From Bradyrhizobium canariense (GTDB lineage Bacteria; Pseudomonadota; Alphaproteobacteria; Rhizobiales; Xanthobacteraceae), in assembly GCF_900105125.1 (NCBI RefSeq), contig NZ_LT629750.1:3534001-3598000 (forward strand): DNA of 64,000 nucleotides, written 5' to 3'. The notes below the pieces were generated by a model. That model did no database searches. It saw only the letters and a program-made list of their open reading frames with translations, and was not told the DNA's origin. Position 1 is the stretch's first letter; every line of letters begins with the position of its first letter. Below, piece by piece: positions 17,598-27,362 of the stretch. A program made the position numbers and the translations under genes.

Positions 17598-20500
17598 TCA
17601 CTGCGGAACGGCAACCGGTGGCGTCAGCGTAAGCGGCGGCCGTGGCTTCGGTGGCCGCGCGGCGCCGGGAGCCGGCCTGATCTCGATCGGCGGCGGCAGC
17701 GGCGCCACCTGCTGACTGACGACAGGTGGCGTGGGATTGGGCGCCGCCAGTGGCGGATGCGGCGCGCTGACCCTCGGCTTCAACGGAATGCGATGCTGAT
17801 CGCGACCGGGCGTCTGCACCTCGGAAGGCGATTGGTCTTGCGGATTTGCGGCCGGAGGCAGCGCCAATGCCGGCGGAACCGAGGCCGGCAATGCCGGCGG
17901 CGCTTCGCCGCGTTCGATCGCATCCAGCCGCCGGGTTTCGCGATCGATGGTGCGTACCGCCAGCCATGACGACAGCGCCGACACGTCGACGGTGCGATCG
18001 AGTTTGTCGGGCGTGCCGGCGGCGAATAGCTGAATTTCCGGACGGCCGGTGGCGAAGCTCGCCGCCGTCGGCGCCAGGGTGGCGCGAATGTCGGCTTGAT
18101 CGGCCGGAATGTCGTAGCCACCGGAAATGACGGCGCGCGCGCCCTGGGTATCGAGCGTGGTCGCTTCGACGCGAAGCCGGCCGTCCCGGATCGTGAACGG
18201 AAACTGCGCCGACCTGACCGACAACATGCCGCTCGATAACACAGGATCGACAATCTGCCGCAGCCTGCTGTCGTCGGTCACCTGGCCGCCGTCGCTGGCG
18301 CGGACGGCCACATCGAACACGCGCGGATCGAGCCCGGCGATCGTGGCGGAGTCCAGCGTCACGGTGCCGTTGCCGGACATGGCGCTCATCAGCGCCGAGG
18401 CGCTGCGTCCCTGGGTGGCCAGGGCCGCCTGCAGCGAGGCGCGGCCCGCGGGCATCGCCAATCCCCGGTAATGCAACGCTGCGCCGTCGACACCGTTGAG
18501 CTGAATGCGCGCGCTCAGTGCAATTCCATTCGCGCCGGGCCTTGCGTCGATATTGGCGGTCGCGTCCCCGCCACCTATCTTGCCTTTGATGGCATCGAAT
18601 GTCAGCGACTGGCCGTCGCTCTTGATCGTGCCGCTGACCGGACGCAGTTCGCCACCACCGGGCAGCGCGCCGCGCAGCGCCTGAAATGCGATATGACCGT
18701 GCCACCCCTTCAGCAATCCGGCGCCGAGCGGATCGGCCGCATCGCGCCCCTCGCTGCCGATCGCGAGCCCGAAGGCCGGCGCCAGATCGAGCGTGTCGAG
18801 GCCAACCTCGCCTTCCACGTTCTTTTCGTCGCCGAGGGTCACGGCCACGTGGCCGCGCAGCCGCGAGCCGGCGAGTGCACCGTCGAGATCATCGAAGGTC
18901 AATTTGCTGCCCGCGAGCGAAACCCGCGAAGACAGGCTGACATTTTGCACCAGCGTATCCGACGGCTTGAGGTCGAACAGTGGCGTGAGATTGACGCGGT
19001 AGACCGACAGATTGACGCTGGCCTTGGCGTCCTGCGTCCAGGATTCAGCCGTCCCCTGGGCTTCGGCCGCCAATGCGTTTCCGTTCAACTTGGCCTTCAG
19101 CCGCAATGGCGCATGCCAGGCGCCTGTCACCGAGCCCTGAAATTGCACGGCGCCATCGCCCGCGGCGATCACGTGATCGAGCCCCAGCAACGCCAGCAGC
19201 GAGGCGCCCTGCGGTGACGACAATTTCGATTCGATGCCGAACTCGCTCTGTTCGATCTTGTCGAGCTCCATCGCGCGCAAGGCCGCGACAGCGGGCTTTG
19301 CGGTGATGGTGACGGTGCCCGCAAGCTGTGGCGCCGAGAGATCGAGAACGGCGCGCGCGCTGGCGCGATCGGCGTGGCCTGTGTCCTTGTCGAGATCAAG
19401 CGCCAGCTTCAGATGCGCCGGCCCGGCATTTCCCATCGCATCGAGCCGCGACGCCAGCGCGGGCGCGAGCGGCTTGATCGCGGCCGTGATCTGGCTCATC
19501 GATGCGGCGGTTGAACTCAGGGTGAGCTTGCCCGTGACATTGGCGCGGTCGAAACTTCCCGTGCCTTCCAGCATCACATTGCTGGGGTCGCCGATCTGCA
19601 ATTGGTCGAGCGAGATCGACTTCGGGCCGTAGCCGAACTTCGCCATCAGCGGATGCAATTCCTGTCCGGCCGATATGGCGCGGCCGATGTCCAGCGATAT
19701 CGTCGCCTCGTCGGGCCACTCGCCTTGCGGGCCAGCCAGCGAACGCGCAAACGCGGTTGCGGCGTCGAGGTCGAGGCGATCCGCCTTCAGCTCTGCATTG
19801 AACCGGGAGCCGCCGCCTGCCGATTGGCTGGAGAATGCAGCCCGTCCTTCGACGGTGCCGCCGTCGATCTCGGCTTTCATGGCATCGATGGCGATGTGGT
19901 CGGCCGCCACGCTGATATCGCCGCGCAGATGCAGCGGCTTCTGGGTGCGAAAGCTGTTATCGCTTCGCCCCTGCAGCCAGGCGACCAGCGCATCCGGATC
20001 GGATGACTGTACGTCAAGCGCTTCCCTGAAGGTGCCGGACGAACCATTTAGCGCGTTGGCGCTGCCCGGAGAAGAACTTAGCGAAACCAGGGTGGCGCCC
20101 GGTGCGCGGAAATTCAGCCGGTCGACGGTCCAGGATTTCAGGTCAGCCTTCGAATCAGTCCCCGAAGCGTTCCTGGCCTCGGCATGCAGTTCGCCGGCGA
20201 TATTCTGCAATGGACGCCCGCCCAGCATGATCTGCTCGGCGCTGAACTCGATCTGCGTCGGAATCGGCACTTGCGGAATCTCGGCAACCAGCGCACGCAG
20301 CCCCGCCAGCAACCGAATCGGCTCGGCGGTTTTGTCATTGTCCTTTGTGACGAACCTGTCGGCGTCGAGCTGCCGCGCCGAGAGCACGGCATGAAGCAAT
20401 GGCTGTGCGCCGAAGCGAATGTCCCCGATACCCAGGAGTTTCAGCGCGCGTTCTTCGGCGCCGTAGCTGGCCTCAATCTGCTCGAGCGTCGCCCCGGTCG

Positions 20501-21305
20501 GGTCGGCCTTGAGCTTGGCCGATATCCGCCAGGGGATCTGCGACGGCTCAACGCCGGTTTTCGCATCGGACTTCGAGCCGGTCGGCGTGGCCAGCGTCAC
20601 CGCCCCGTCGAAGCGTGGGGCGCGTGCGTCGAAACCCAGCACGCCCTCGAGATCGGCAGCCACAGCACGCGCGCCGGGATCGACATTGAGGTGAACGCGG
20701 GTGCCGTTGCCGTCAGGCGTCGGACCGGACGACACGCGAAAGGGATAGCGCTCGCCGCCAAGCGTGAAATTGCCGTCGCCGCGCACCGAACCGGCCAGCG
20801 AGCGCACGTCGCCGCTAAACGCAATATCGTTCAACTCGAGTGTGCTGCGGCTGGCGGCATCGTGCAGCGCGACGCGGCCGGTCAGGTTCAACCGGTCGAT
20901 CGCCAGCGATCCCAGATTGAACGTTCCGCTCGAGGCCGGCCAATCGATCCGCCCTTGCGGATCGAGCCCGAGATCGAGCGCCATGCCGTTGATCGTCAGT
21001 TCGGTGGCGCGCCATTCGCCACGCATCAGCTCACCCAGGCTGAACTCCACGTCGAGCTTGTCGGCGCGAACCTTGCCGAGATCATTGGCGCCGCCGACCA
21101 CCACCGAGCGCAACCGCAGCGATGGCGCCGGCAGCAGACGCGCATCCAGCGCGCCGCCGACATGCACCGGCGCGCCGATTACCCGCGAGGCCTCAGCCTC
21201 GAACTGCGGCCGGAACTGATTCCAGTCGATGAAGTACGGCCCGACCAGCGCGGCTATCAGCGCGATGATTAAAGCAATCGCCAATCCGAGCAGCGTCGTC
21301 TGCAC
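17598..21305 (-). CDS. AsmA-family protein
   Basis: A very long (1235-residue) protein anchored by an N-terminal membrane helix (LLGLAIALIIALIAALVGPYFI) and otherwise periplasmic. It matches the AsmA family: DWNQFRPQFEAEASRVIGAPV at the start, many beta-strand repeats, and the conserved C-terminal AsmA_2 region (VDGAALHYRGLAMPAGRAS, MSGNGTVTLDSATIAGLDP, SGGYDIPADQADIRATLAPTA). AsmA-like proteins are thought to move phospholipid toward the outer membrane; this is family knowledge. The tail is a long Pro-rich stretch. Start: GTG ending at 21305 with AAAGGGAG before it. Stands alone, next to a P450 gene on the same strand. Confidence 0.9.
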   Translation of the reverse strand: MQTTLLGLAIALIIALIAALVGPYFIDWNQFRPQFEAEASRVIGAPVHVGGALDARLLPAPSLRLRSVVVGGANDLGKVRADKLDVEFSLGELMRGEWRATELTINGMALDLGLDPQGRIDWPASSGTFNLGSLAIDRLNLTGRVALHDAASRSTLELNDIAFSGDVRSLAGSVRGDGNFTLGGERYPFRVSSGPTPDGNGTRVHLNVDPGARAVAADLEGVLGFDARAPRFDGAVTLATPTGSKSDAKTGVEPSQIPWRISAKLKADPTGATLEQIEASYGAEERALKLLGIGDIRFGAQPLLHAVLSARQLDADRFVTKDNDKTAEPIRLLAGLRALVAEIPQVPIPTQIEFSAEQIMLGGRPLQNIAGELHAEARNASGTDSKADLKSWTVDRLNFRAPGATLVSLSSSPGSANALNGSSGTFREALDVQSSDPDALVAWLQGRSDNSFRTQKPLHLRGDISVAADHIAIDAMKAEIDGGTVEGRAAFSSQSAGGGSRFNAELKADRLDLDAATAFARSLAGPQGEWPDEATISLDIGRAISAGQELHPLMAKFGYGPKSISLDQLQIGDPSNVMLEGTGSFDRANVTGKLTLSSTAASMSQITAAIKPLAPALASRLDAMGNAGPAHLKLALDLDKDTGHADRASARAVLDLSAPQLAGTVTITAKPAVAALRAMELDKIEQSEFGIESKLSSPQGASLLALLGLDHVIAAGDGAVQFQGSVTGAWHAPLRLKAKLNGNALAAEAQGTAESWTQDAKASVNLSVYRVNLTPLFDLKPSDTLVQNVSLSSRVSLAGSKLTFDDLDGALAGSRLRGHVAVTLGDEKNVEGEVGLDTLDLAPAFGLAIGSEGRDAADPLGAGLLKGWHGHIAFQALRGALPGGGELRPVSGTIKSDGQSLTFDAIKGKIGGGDATANIDARPGANGIALSARIQLNGVDGAALHYRGLAMPAGRASLQAALATQGRSASALMSAMSGNGTVTLDSATIAGLDPRVFDVAVRASDGGQVTDDSRLRQIVDPVLSSGMLSVRSAQFPFTIRDGRLRVEATTLDTQGARAVISGGYDIPADQADIRATLAPTAASFATGRPEIQLFAAGTPDKLDRTVDVSALSSWLAVRTIDRETRRLDAIERGEAPPALPASVPPALALPPAANPQDQSPSEVQTPGRDQHRIPLKPRVSAPHPPLAAPNPTPPVVSQQVAPLPPPIEIRPAPGAARPPKPRPPLTLTPPVAVPQ

Positions 21306-21509
21306 GGCGTCTCCCTTTGAGCACGCTCCGGCATGGCCCATTCAAGCGTGGCACGGTTCATCCGCCAAGCCGCGTGCGCCATCGCACCGGCAGCCCCGGA
21401 CCATCCCCCGCCGGCCGCGCTGAATCAACGCCGGTACACCGCCCTATATGCCATATATAGAGCCAAGTGTGGCGAAGTCACAGCACTGCCGCGTGACCAA
21501 TGGACGCCA

Positions 21510-22739
21510 TCACCAGCTCGCGGGCAGCACTTTCAGGCCGCGCAGCACGAAGGTCGGCCGCCATTCCGGATTCTCGGCATTGTCCAGCCGCAACTCCGGC
21601 AGGCGGCGCAGCAGCGTCGAAATGGCGATTTCGGCCTCGATGCGCGCAAGCTGGGCACCGAGACAGAAATGGATGCCGCCGCCAAAGGATAGCGGCCGCA
21701 CATTGGGGCGGGTGACATCGAGGCGATCCGGCCGGTCGGGATAAACCGCTGGATCGCGATTGGCCGAACCCAGCAGGCACAGCATGCTTTCGCCCTTCGG
21801 GATGGTCTTGCCGCCGATCTCGACATCCTCCAGCGCCACCCGGCCGGTCATCTGGACCGAGGAGTCGTAGCGCAGGAATTCCTCGATCGCGTTGGTGATC
21901 AGGGCGGGATTGGACTTGAGCAGCGCGAGCTGGTCGGGATTGCGATGCAGCGCCAACAGGCCGTTTCCGATCAGATTGACGGTGGTTTCGTGCCCGGCAC
22001 CAAACAGCAGGATGATATTGGCGGTCAATTCCTCGTTGGAGAGCTTGCTGCCGTCTTCCTCGGCCTGAACCAGCTGAGTGGTCAGATCGTCGCCCGGGCT
22101 GCGACGGCGCAATTCGAACAATTGCTGGAAATACATCTGGGCCATCGCATTGCCGGCATTGCCATGCTGGATTTCGGCCGGCGTCAGCGTCACCGGATCA
22201 AGCAGACGGCCGCCGTCGCGCGAACTCTTGTAGAAGACCTCGCGATGGTCCTCGGGAATTCCGAGCATGTCGCAGATGATCGTCACCGGCAGGCGGAATG
22301 CAAAATCCTCGATCAGGTCCATGTGGCCCTGGCCGACGACGGCATCCAGCGTTTGATCGACAACCTGCTGAATGCGCGGACGCATGTCCTCGACCCGCCG
22401 CGCCGTGAACGCCTTTACGACCAGGCCGCGCAGCCGCGTATGATCGGGTGGATCCTGTTGCAGCATCCAGTGGCTCATGCTGCGAAACACCGGCTCTTCC
22501 ATGATCTTCGGGCCGTAGCGGCGGATGGTTCGATCGACGTAATCCTTGCCGAAGCGCTTGTCGCGCAGAACAAGACTGGCATCCGCGTGCCGGCTCGCGA
22601 CAAACGAGCCCTGCGCGCTACGGTGAATGGGATCGGTGGTGCGCAGCCGTTCGTAATGGGGATAGGGATCGCGAATGAAATCCGGCGACAGCGGATTGAA
22701 AAGCGGCTCGGTCGCTGCGGTCTGAACCTGTCCGTTCAT
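21510..22739 (-). CDS. Cytochrome P450
   Basis: A 409-residue soluble bacterial P450. The heme loop FGGGIHFCLGAQLARIE has the ligand cysteine, the I-helix reads LLFGAGHETTVNLIGN (the acid-alcohol pair region, with Glu-Thr), and the K-helix E-x-x-R is EEFLRYDSS. It also has DPPDHTRLRGLVVKAFT and DMLGIPEDHREVF, typical of bacterial P450s. No ferredoxin or reductase is encoded nearby, so electrons must come from elsewhere. It is divergent from a TetR regulator with a palindrome between them; substrate-induced control is likely. Substrate unknown. Confidence 0.94.
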   Translation of the reverse strand: MNGQVQTAATEPLFNPLSPDFIRDPYPHYERLRTTDPIHRSAQGSFVASRHADASLVLRDKRFGKDYVDRTIRRYGPKIMEEPVFRSMSHWMLQQDPPDHTRLRGLVVKAFTARRVEDMRPRIQQVVDQTLDAVVGQGHMDLIEDFAFRLPVTIICDMLGIPEDHREVFYKSSRDGGRLLDPVTLTPAEIQHGNAGNAMAQMYFQQLFELRRRSPGDDLTTQLVQAEEDGSKLSNEELTANIILLFGAGHETTVNLIGNGLLALHRNPDQLALLKSNPALITNAIEEFLRYDSSVQMTGRVALEDVEIGGKTIPKGESMLCLLGSANRDPAVYPDRPDRLDVTRPNVRPLSFGGGIHFCLGAQLARIEAEIAISTLLRRLPELRLDNAENPEWRPTFVLRGLKVLPASW

Positions 22740-22840
22740 GGTGACCTCAATTGGTTGCCGTGCTGAAACATCTGCACATTCGAGCGCAGTGAAATCTTCA
22801 AATCCCGGACAAAGCGTGGCGATCCGGGCAATCTGAAATT

Positions 22841-22858
22841 CGATACACTATTGTATCG
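22841..22858. promoter_or_regulatory. Likely TetR operator between P450 and tetR
   Basis: An 18-base near-palindrome CGATACACTATTGTATCG, with one mismatched pair, starts 28 bases upstream of the tetR start and about 100 bases upstream of the P450 start. Its AT-rich core and symmetry suit a TetR dimer, and its position would let the regulator repress itself and perhaps the P450 gene. Inferred from sequence; not a known site to me. Confidence 0.55.
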
Positions 22859-22885
22859 AGTTGCATTCTGACCTAAACTGGCAGG

Positions 22886-23509
22886 ATGTCAAGAGTTCGA
22901 ACCAGACCGACCCGGGACGACACCTGCGAAAAGCTGTTCGAGGCGGCGGCGCGCGTGTTCGAGGAACAGGGCATCGGGGGCGCCAGCATCGAGGCCATCG
23001 CGGCCGCGGCCGGCTTCACGCGCGGGGCGTTCTATTCGAATTTCAAGAGCAAGGACGAGTTGATCATCGCGATGCTCGAGGATCATGTCGAGCAATCCAT
23101 TCGGCGCAATCTCGATCTGCTTGCCAGACACAAGAACATCGAGGATTTTATCGAGGCGCTGAAGACCATGGACCGCAGCCGGCAGGATCCGCTCGGCCGT
23201 TCCCCGCTTTTGCACATGGAGATGATCCTGTATGTGGCGCGCGCCGAAAAGCGCAGACCCGACCTCGCCAAGCGGCTGCGGGCCAGGCGCAAACTGATCA
23301 CCGATATCGTCGAGACGACGTCGAAGAACAGCGGCAGGAACAGATCGCTGAACCCGACATGGACCGGCGCGATACTGCTGGCGCTCGAGGACGGCTTCCG
23401 CCTGCACCGTCTGATCGATCCGGAGACCACGCCGGCCGACAGTTTCCTGCGTGCCATCGGTGATCTGCAGAGAGCGATCGGAGTTTCATCAGGCGCTTCA
23501 TCGGCCTGA
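22886..23509 (+). CDS. TetR-family transcriptional regulator
   Basis: A 207-residue TetR regulator: N-terminal helix-turn-helix (KLFEAAARVFEEQGIGGASIEAIAAAAGFTRGAFYSNFKSKDEL shortened here to its typical order of helices 1-4), then a divergent ligand-binding region. The G-F-T-R-G-A-F-Y-S-N-F segment is the conserved recognition helix. It is divergent from the P450 gene, with a near-palindromic site between them. It probably senses the P450 substrate or a lipid-like compound; the ligand cannot be read from sequence. It is convergent with the MFS gene. Confidence 0.9.
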   Translation: MSRVRTRPTRDDTCEKLFEAAARVFEEQGIGGASIEAIAAAAGFTRGAFYSNFKSKDELIIAMLEDHVEQSIRRNLDLLARHKNIEDFIEALKTMDRSRQDPLGRSPLLHMEMILYVARAEKRRPDLAKRLRARRKLITDIVETTSKNSGRNRSLNPTWTGAILLALEDGFRLHRLIDPETTPADSFLRAIGDLQRAIGVSSGASSA

Positions 23510-23551
23510 CGAAAATTCTTCGCCGTCAGCAAATGGTGTTCGGCGACTTGC

Positions 23552-24844
23552 TCAAGTGGCGCTGGCTTGTGCCTTGTGCAATTGCCCGGCCACGGCGCGA
23601 ATCTTGCGAGGCGACGCCCGCCAGATCGCGACCGCTGACAGCACGCTGACCGCGATCCCTGCTGCGAAGGCAATGGTATAACTGCCTGAAAGATCGTGCA
23701 GAACACCGGTGACCCAGGGACCCGCGGCGCCTCCGGCGAGTGCCGCCAGCATGATGGTGCCGAAAATACTGCCGTAATGCCTGCCCTGAAATATCTCCAC
23801 GACCACCGCCCCCATGATCGAGGTCAGGCCGTAGCCGAGCACGCCCTGTGTCAACACCATGAGGTAGACCAGCGGCAGGACAGGAAGAGATTTCAAGGCG
23901 ATCAACGCCGCGAAACAGATCGCAAAGCCGAGGCAACTCGCGGTCCATATCCATTCGCGCCCCACCTGGTCGGAAAGATGCCCAAGCAGGATCTGGCCGG
24001 GAATGCCGAGTAGGCTCACCGCGCCCAGCGCCCATACCGCCACGCTCGGACTGAAGCCGATATCGAGCAGGAATTTGGTCTGGTGCACCTGCACCGCGTA
24101 CCAGATGTACAATCCGCAGAAATAGCCGAGCGCGATCCACCAGAAGCGCGCGGTGCGAACGGCGCGCTTCAAGGTCCAGTCGGTGCCCGCCCACACGGGA
24201 TCGACGACATTGGATACCGGCGCGACCGATGCCGAAGGCGCCGCGTCGCCGTCCGCCCGCAATCCGAGGTCCTCGGGACGCTTTCGCAGCAGCAGATTGA
24301 TCGGCGCCAGCACCACCAGAATCAACACGCCCATCGCCGTGCAGGCGGTTCGCCAGCCGGTCTGTTCGATCATGTGCTGCACCCACGGCAGCAGCGTGAT
24401 CGAGCCGATGCCGACGCCTGCGAAGGCGAGCCCCATCGCCAGGCCCCGCCTCCGGTTGAACCAGTTCGGCAAAAACAGCGATTGACCGGAATAGCCGAGA
24501 CAGACGCTGCCGGCGCCGACCAGCACGCCGATCGTCAAATACAAATGCCAGGGTTGCGTCGTCAGCGGAGCCAGCAACAGTCCGCTCGCCATCAGCGCGA
24601 CGCCCAGTTCCATCACAATGCGCGGCCCGAACCGATCCATGGTACGGCCGATCAGCGGGCTCACCGCCGCGGAAACCAGAAAGCCGAATGAAAAGGCGCC
24701 GGCGGTGACGCCGCGCTCCCAGCCGAATTCATCGATGATGGGCGGAAAGAACAGTGAAAACGACGTGCGTGCGTTCACGCCGATCGCCATCGAGACGAAG
24801 GTCACGGCGATGATGATCCAACCGTAAAAGAAAGGCAGCCGCAT
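23552..24844 (-). CDS. MFS transporter, oxalate/formate antiporter-like subgroup
   Basis: A 430-residue MFS carrier with twelve predicted spans (FFYGWIIIAVTFVSMAIGV, ASGLLLAPLT, NWFNRRRGLAMGLAFAGVGIG, LWALGAVSLLGIPGQILLGHLSDQ). The NWFNRRRGLAMG motif in the central loop is shared with the OFA / MCT-like MFS carriers of organic acids. I chose the ATG ending at 24844; a GTG at 24922 in the same frame would add 26 polar residues with no ribosome site. A perfect palindrome lies at 24982-24998 upstream. Substrate unknown; the neighbour P450/TetR could point to a shared catabolic use, but there is no evidence. Confidence 0.85.
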   Translation of the reverse strand: MRLPFFYGWIIIAVTFVSMAIGVNARTSFSLFFPPIIDEFGWERGVTAGAFSFGFLVSAAVSPLIGRTMDRFGPRIVMELGVALMASGLLLAPLTTQPWHLYLTIGVLVGAGSVCLGYSGQSLFLPNWFNRRRGLAMGLAFAGVGIGSITLLPWVQHMIEQTGWRTACTAMGVLILVVLAPINLLLRKRPEDLGLRADGDAAPSASVAPVSNVVDPVWAGTDWTLKRAVRTARFWWIALGYFCGLYIWYAVQVHQTKFLLDIGFSPSVAVWALGAVSLLGIPGQILLGHLSDQVGREWIWTASCLGFAICFAALIALKSLPVLPLVYLMVLTQGVLGYGLTSIMGAVVVEIFQGRHYGSIFGTIMLAALAGGAAGPWVTGVLHDLSGSYTIAFAAGIAVSVLSAVAIWRASPRKIRAVAGQLHKAQASAT

Positions 24845-24922
24845 CAGCTTGGATATCTCGGGAGTTCCCGGCGCGCCAATCGGCGCGCCCGCGGATGTGC
24901 GTCGAATGGGCCGATGCGGCAC

Positions 24923-25274
24923 ACTGTGTTTATTCCAAACAAGGGCAACAATCTTTCTTCACGATTTTTCTATCTGTTCGGTATGGCATGCTGCCATATT
25001 TCAGCGTCAATAGCTCCAGGCGCCGCTGATTTGCGGCCGGGTTAACTTCTTTTTTTGCGTCTTAAGGACTGGAAAGGCTCTCGATTCTCATCCACGAAAG
25101 ATCTACCTGCTCGACGCCGGCATTTGATTCGGTCGAGAGAGCAGCGCATCAAGCTGCAACCGGCTAGACGATCCGCGCAACGCCCGCCTTGCATCTGCCG
25201 CGTCATCGCGGCCGGGCTTCTGGCATCCGCAGACCGCCGCAACCACATAAAGCCGCAACAACATAAAAACGTCC
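24923..25274. other. 352-base divergent intergenic region without a gene
   Basis: Between the MFS start and OpgC. Apart from the palindrome at 24982-24998 and possible promoters for both genes I see nothing coding: the open frames here have no ribosome site and no family-like composition. A short T-run lies near 25051. Confidence 0.5.
24982..24998. promoter_or_regulatory. Perfect palindrome, likely operator for the MFS gene
   Basis: TATGGCA TGC TGCCATA is a perfect seven-base inverted repeat with a three-base centre. It lies about 140 bases before the chosen MFS start, or 60 before the alternative GTG. Size and symmetry suit a LacI- or GntR-type dimer, but no such regulator is encoded in the window. 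Confidence 0.5.
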
Positions 25275-26411
25275 ATGAACATCAACGCAAATCTTGCGGC
25301 CAACGACCACGACATCCGCCTCAATTTGTTTCTGGGAATCGCGAACTGGTCGCTCTTTCTCGATCACATCCCCAACGACGTGCTGAACCTGATCACGGCC
25401 AGAAACTACGGGTTCAGCGGCGCGGCGGATCTGTTCATCTTCATTTCGGGCTATACGGCTGCGATGGTCTACGCAAAGATCATCCTGGAACGCGGCTTCC
25501 TTGTCGGCGCCACCCGGATATTCAAGCGCGTGTGGCAACTCTACGCCGCCTACATCGTCTTGTTTACGATCTACATCGTCACCATCGGGTATGTCGCGGC
25601 CCAATATGCCGCTCCCGACATCATCAATGAGTTCAACGTGGCCGGCCTGATCGATCATCCGATCCGGATCCTCGCGCACGGGCTGCTGCTGCAATCGAGG
25701 CCGCTCAACCTCGATGTGCTGCAGCTCTATACATTGCTGATGGCTTTTCTTGCGCCGGTATTGTGGCTGATGATGCGCAAGCCTGACCTGATGATGGTCG
25801 GTTCGCTCGCGCTTTATTTCGCCGCCCGTTATTTCGAGTGGAATTTTGCCTCGTTTCCGGATGGCGACTGGTATTTCAACCCGTTCTGCTGGCAGCTGCT
25901 GTTCGTGCTCGGCGCGTGGCTCGCACTCAGCGGCACACAGCGCTTTGGCCGGCTGATCGATTCACCGGCCCTGTTCTATGCCGGAATTGCCTATCTGCTG
26001 TTTGCGCTCGCCATGACCATGGCTGGCCGCTTCCCGGCTTTCGGACAGATGTTCCCGACATGGCTGCTCGACGCCTTCAACCCGAACGACAAGGTCAATC
26101 TCGCGCCGTATCGCGTGTTGCATTTCGTCGTCGTCGTGTTTGTCGTCACGCGATTTGTCTGCAAGGACGCAACTGCGTTGAAATGGCCGATCTTCAATCC
26201 GCTCGTCAAATGCGGCGAACAATCGCTGCCGGTGTTTTGCGTCGGCGTGTTCCTGTCCTTCATCGGACATTTCGCGCTGACGCTGAGTTCAGGTTCGGTG
26301 CTGGCGCAGATCCTGGTGGGCGTCAGCGGCATCGCGATCATGACCTTCGTCGCCTACTACATCTCCTGGTCCAAGCAACAGGACGTCTGGAAAACGCTTG
26401 CGCGTGTCTGA
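25275..26411 (+). CDS. opgC: OpgC-family membrane acyltransferase
   Basis: A 378-residue polytopic membrane protein of the OpgC family (about ten spans). OpgC proteins add succinyl groups to osmoregulated periplasmic glucans. Typical pieces: DIRLNLFLGIANWSLFLDHIPNDV near the start, ARNYGFSGAADLFIFISGYTAAMVYAK, and FPDGDWYFNPFCWQLLFVLGAWLAL in the middle. No glucan synthase (opgG/opgH or ndvB/ndvC) is adjacent, so it acts with genes elsewhere. The upstream ATG fits the family start, although no strong ribosome site is visible. Confidence 0.87.
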   Translation: MNINANLAANDHDIRLNLFLGIANWSLFLDHIPNDVLNLITARNYGFSGAADLFIFISGYTAAMVYAKIILERGFLVGATRIFKRVWQLYAAYIVLFTIYIVTIGYVAAQYAAPDIINEFNVAGLIDHPIRILAHGLLLQSRPLNLDVLQLYTLLMAFLAPVLWLMMRKPDLMMVGSLALYFAARYFEWNFASFPDGDWYFNPFCWQLLFVLGAWLALSGTQRFGRLIDSPALFYAGIAYLLFALAMTMAGRFPAFGQMFPTWLLDAFNPNDKVNLAPYRVLHFVVVVFVVTRFVCKDATALKWPIFNPLVKCGEQSLPVFCVGVFLSFIGHFALTLSSGSVLAQILVGVSGIAIMTFVAYYISWSKQQDVWKTLARV

Positions 26412-26456
26412 ATGACGTTCAGGCACGCGCTGCAAATCCGGCGCGGACGTTCCCGC

Positions 26457-26756
26457 TCAGTAGACGCCGCCGTAGCAACGAAGGTCGATAAAGGGGCCGC
26501 CGTAATAGGTGCTGCCGTTGATATCGCCGATACCGCCGCCGGTGTATGGGCCGTTGCACCAGGGATTATAAAGCCGGGAGTAGCGGTAATGGTGCCTGTA
26601 GGCGGTATGGCGGTGCCGGGTCTGAAGGTCCAGATCTGCCGCCTTGGCCGACGTCACCGATAATGACAGGCCGCTACCTTGCGTCCCCTGAAGCGACAGT
26701 GGGGTCGCGCAAAGGAGGGCTGCAATCGCAAAGGCGCCGGCGCTTGGGATTCTCAT
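26457..26756 (-). CDS. Small secreted Tyr/Gly-rich protein
   Basis: A 99-residue protein with a signal peptide (AFAIAALLCATP...TSAKA) and a mature part rich in Tyr, His and Gly with two or more cysteines (YNPWCNGPYTGGGIGD, IDLRCYGGVY). I start at the ATG ending at 26756, which has GGAGAAAG upstream; 26 extra residues upstream look spurious. No domain is recognised. Similar short secreted Tyr/Gly-rich proteins are frequent in Bradyrhizobium, and this window has three others of this kind (26964, 41615, 51735). Convergent with OpgC. Confidence 0.65.
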   Translation of the reverse strand: MRIPSAGAFAIAALLCATPLSLQGTQGSGLSLSVTSAKAADLDLQTRHRHTAYRHHYRYSRLYNPWCNGPYTGGGIGDINGSTYYGGPFIDLRCYGGVY

Positions 26757-26963
26757 GGCTTTCTCCGTGTCAGGGCTGGAATCGTTAGGTTCTGCAATAC
26801 CCCCGATCATCCCATTCATCGGCCCGGCCGGCAAGCGGCTGGCTGGAAAAGCCGCCGACGCCGCGGCGCCTGCCGCCTACGCGCGACCTCACGCTTCCTT
26901 GAACGTGAGTTGGGAACGTCCTCTGCCGGGTATCGTTGGCCTACAAATCCGATGGAGATCAAA

Positions 26964-27275
26964 ATGACTAAAATCAGCTTGATGCGCGCGGGCGTTATCG
27001 CAGTGGCGATGCTGGCCACGCCGGCGATGGCCCAGGAAGCGATTCAGGAACCCGGCGCCATGGGGCAGAACTATCCTGACTCGAATTATCTCACCGGCGG
27101 CTATGGCGTCCGCGGCACGCCGGGCCCCGGGTTTTATTATCGCCACGGCTATGCACCGGGCGTCGCAGTCGAAGTTCCTTCGCGCGTCATAATCGTCGCA
27201 CCGGCCGAGGCCGCCGGCCCTTATACCTACGAGGGCCCTGGGCCTTACGCTTACTATAACGGCCCGGATTACTGA
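26964..27275 (+). CDS. Small secreted Tyr/Pro/Gly-rich protein
   Basis: A 103-residue protein from the ATG at 26964, with GGAG seven bases before it. The signal peptide is MTKISLMRAGVIAVAMLATPAMA, cleaved before QEAIQEP. The mature part is low-complexity: GYGVRGTPGPGFYYRHGYAPG and YTYEGPGPYAYYNGPDY. No domain or cysteine is present and I do not recognise a function. It is convergent with the TRAP operon. Confidence 0.7.
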   Translation: MTKISLMRAGVIAVAMLATPAMAQEAIQEPGAMGQNYPDSNYLTGGYGVRGTPGPGFYYRHGYAPGVAVEVPSRVIIVAPAEAAGPYTYEGPGPYAYYNGPDY

Positions 27276-27362
27276 TCGCGAATGACCGGTGGTGAGAAGC
27301 GGCGTCCAAACCGCCGCGCCGGGCGGCCTGCATCGCACAGCGGGCCGTCCGGTTCAGTTTTG

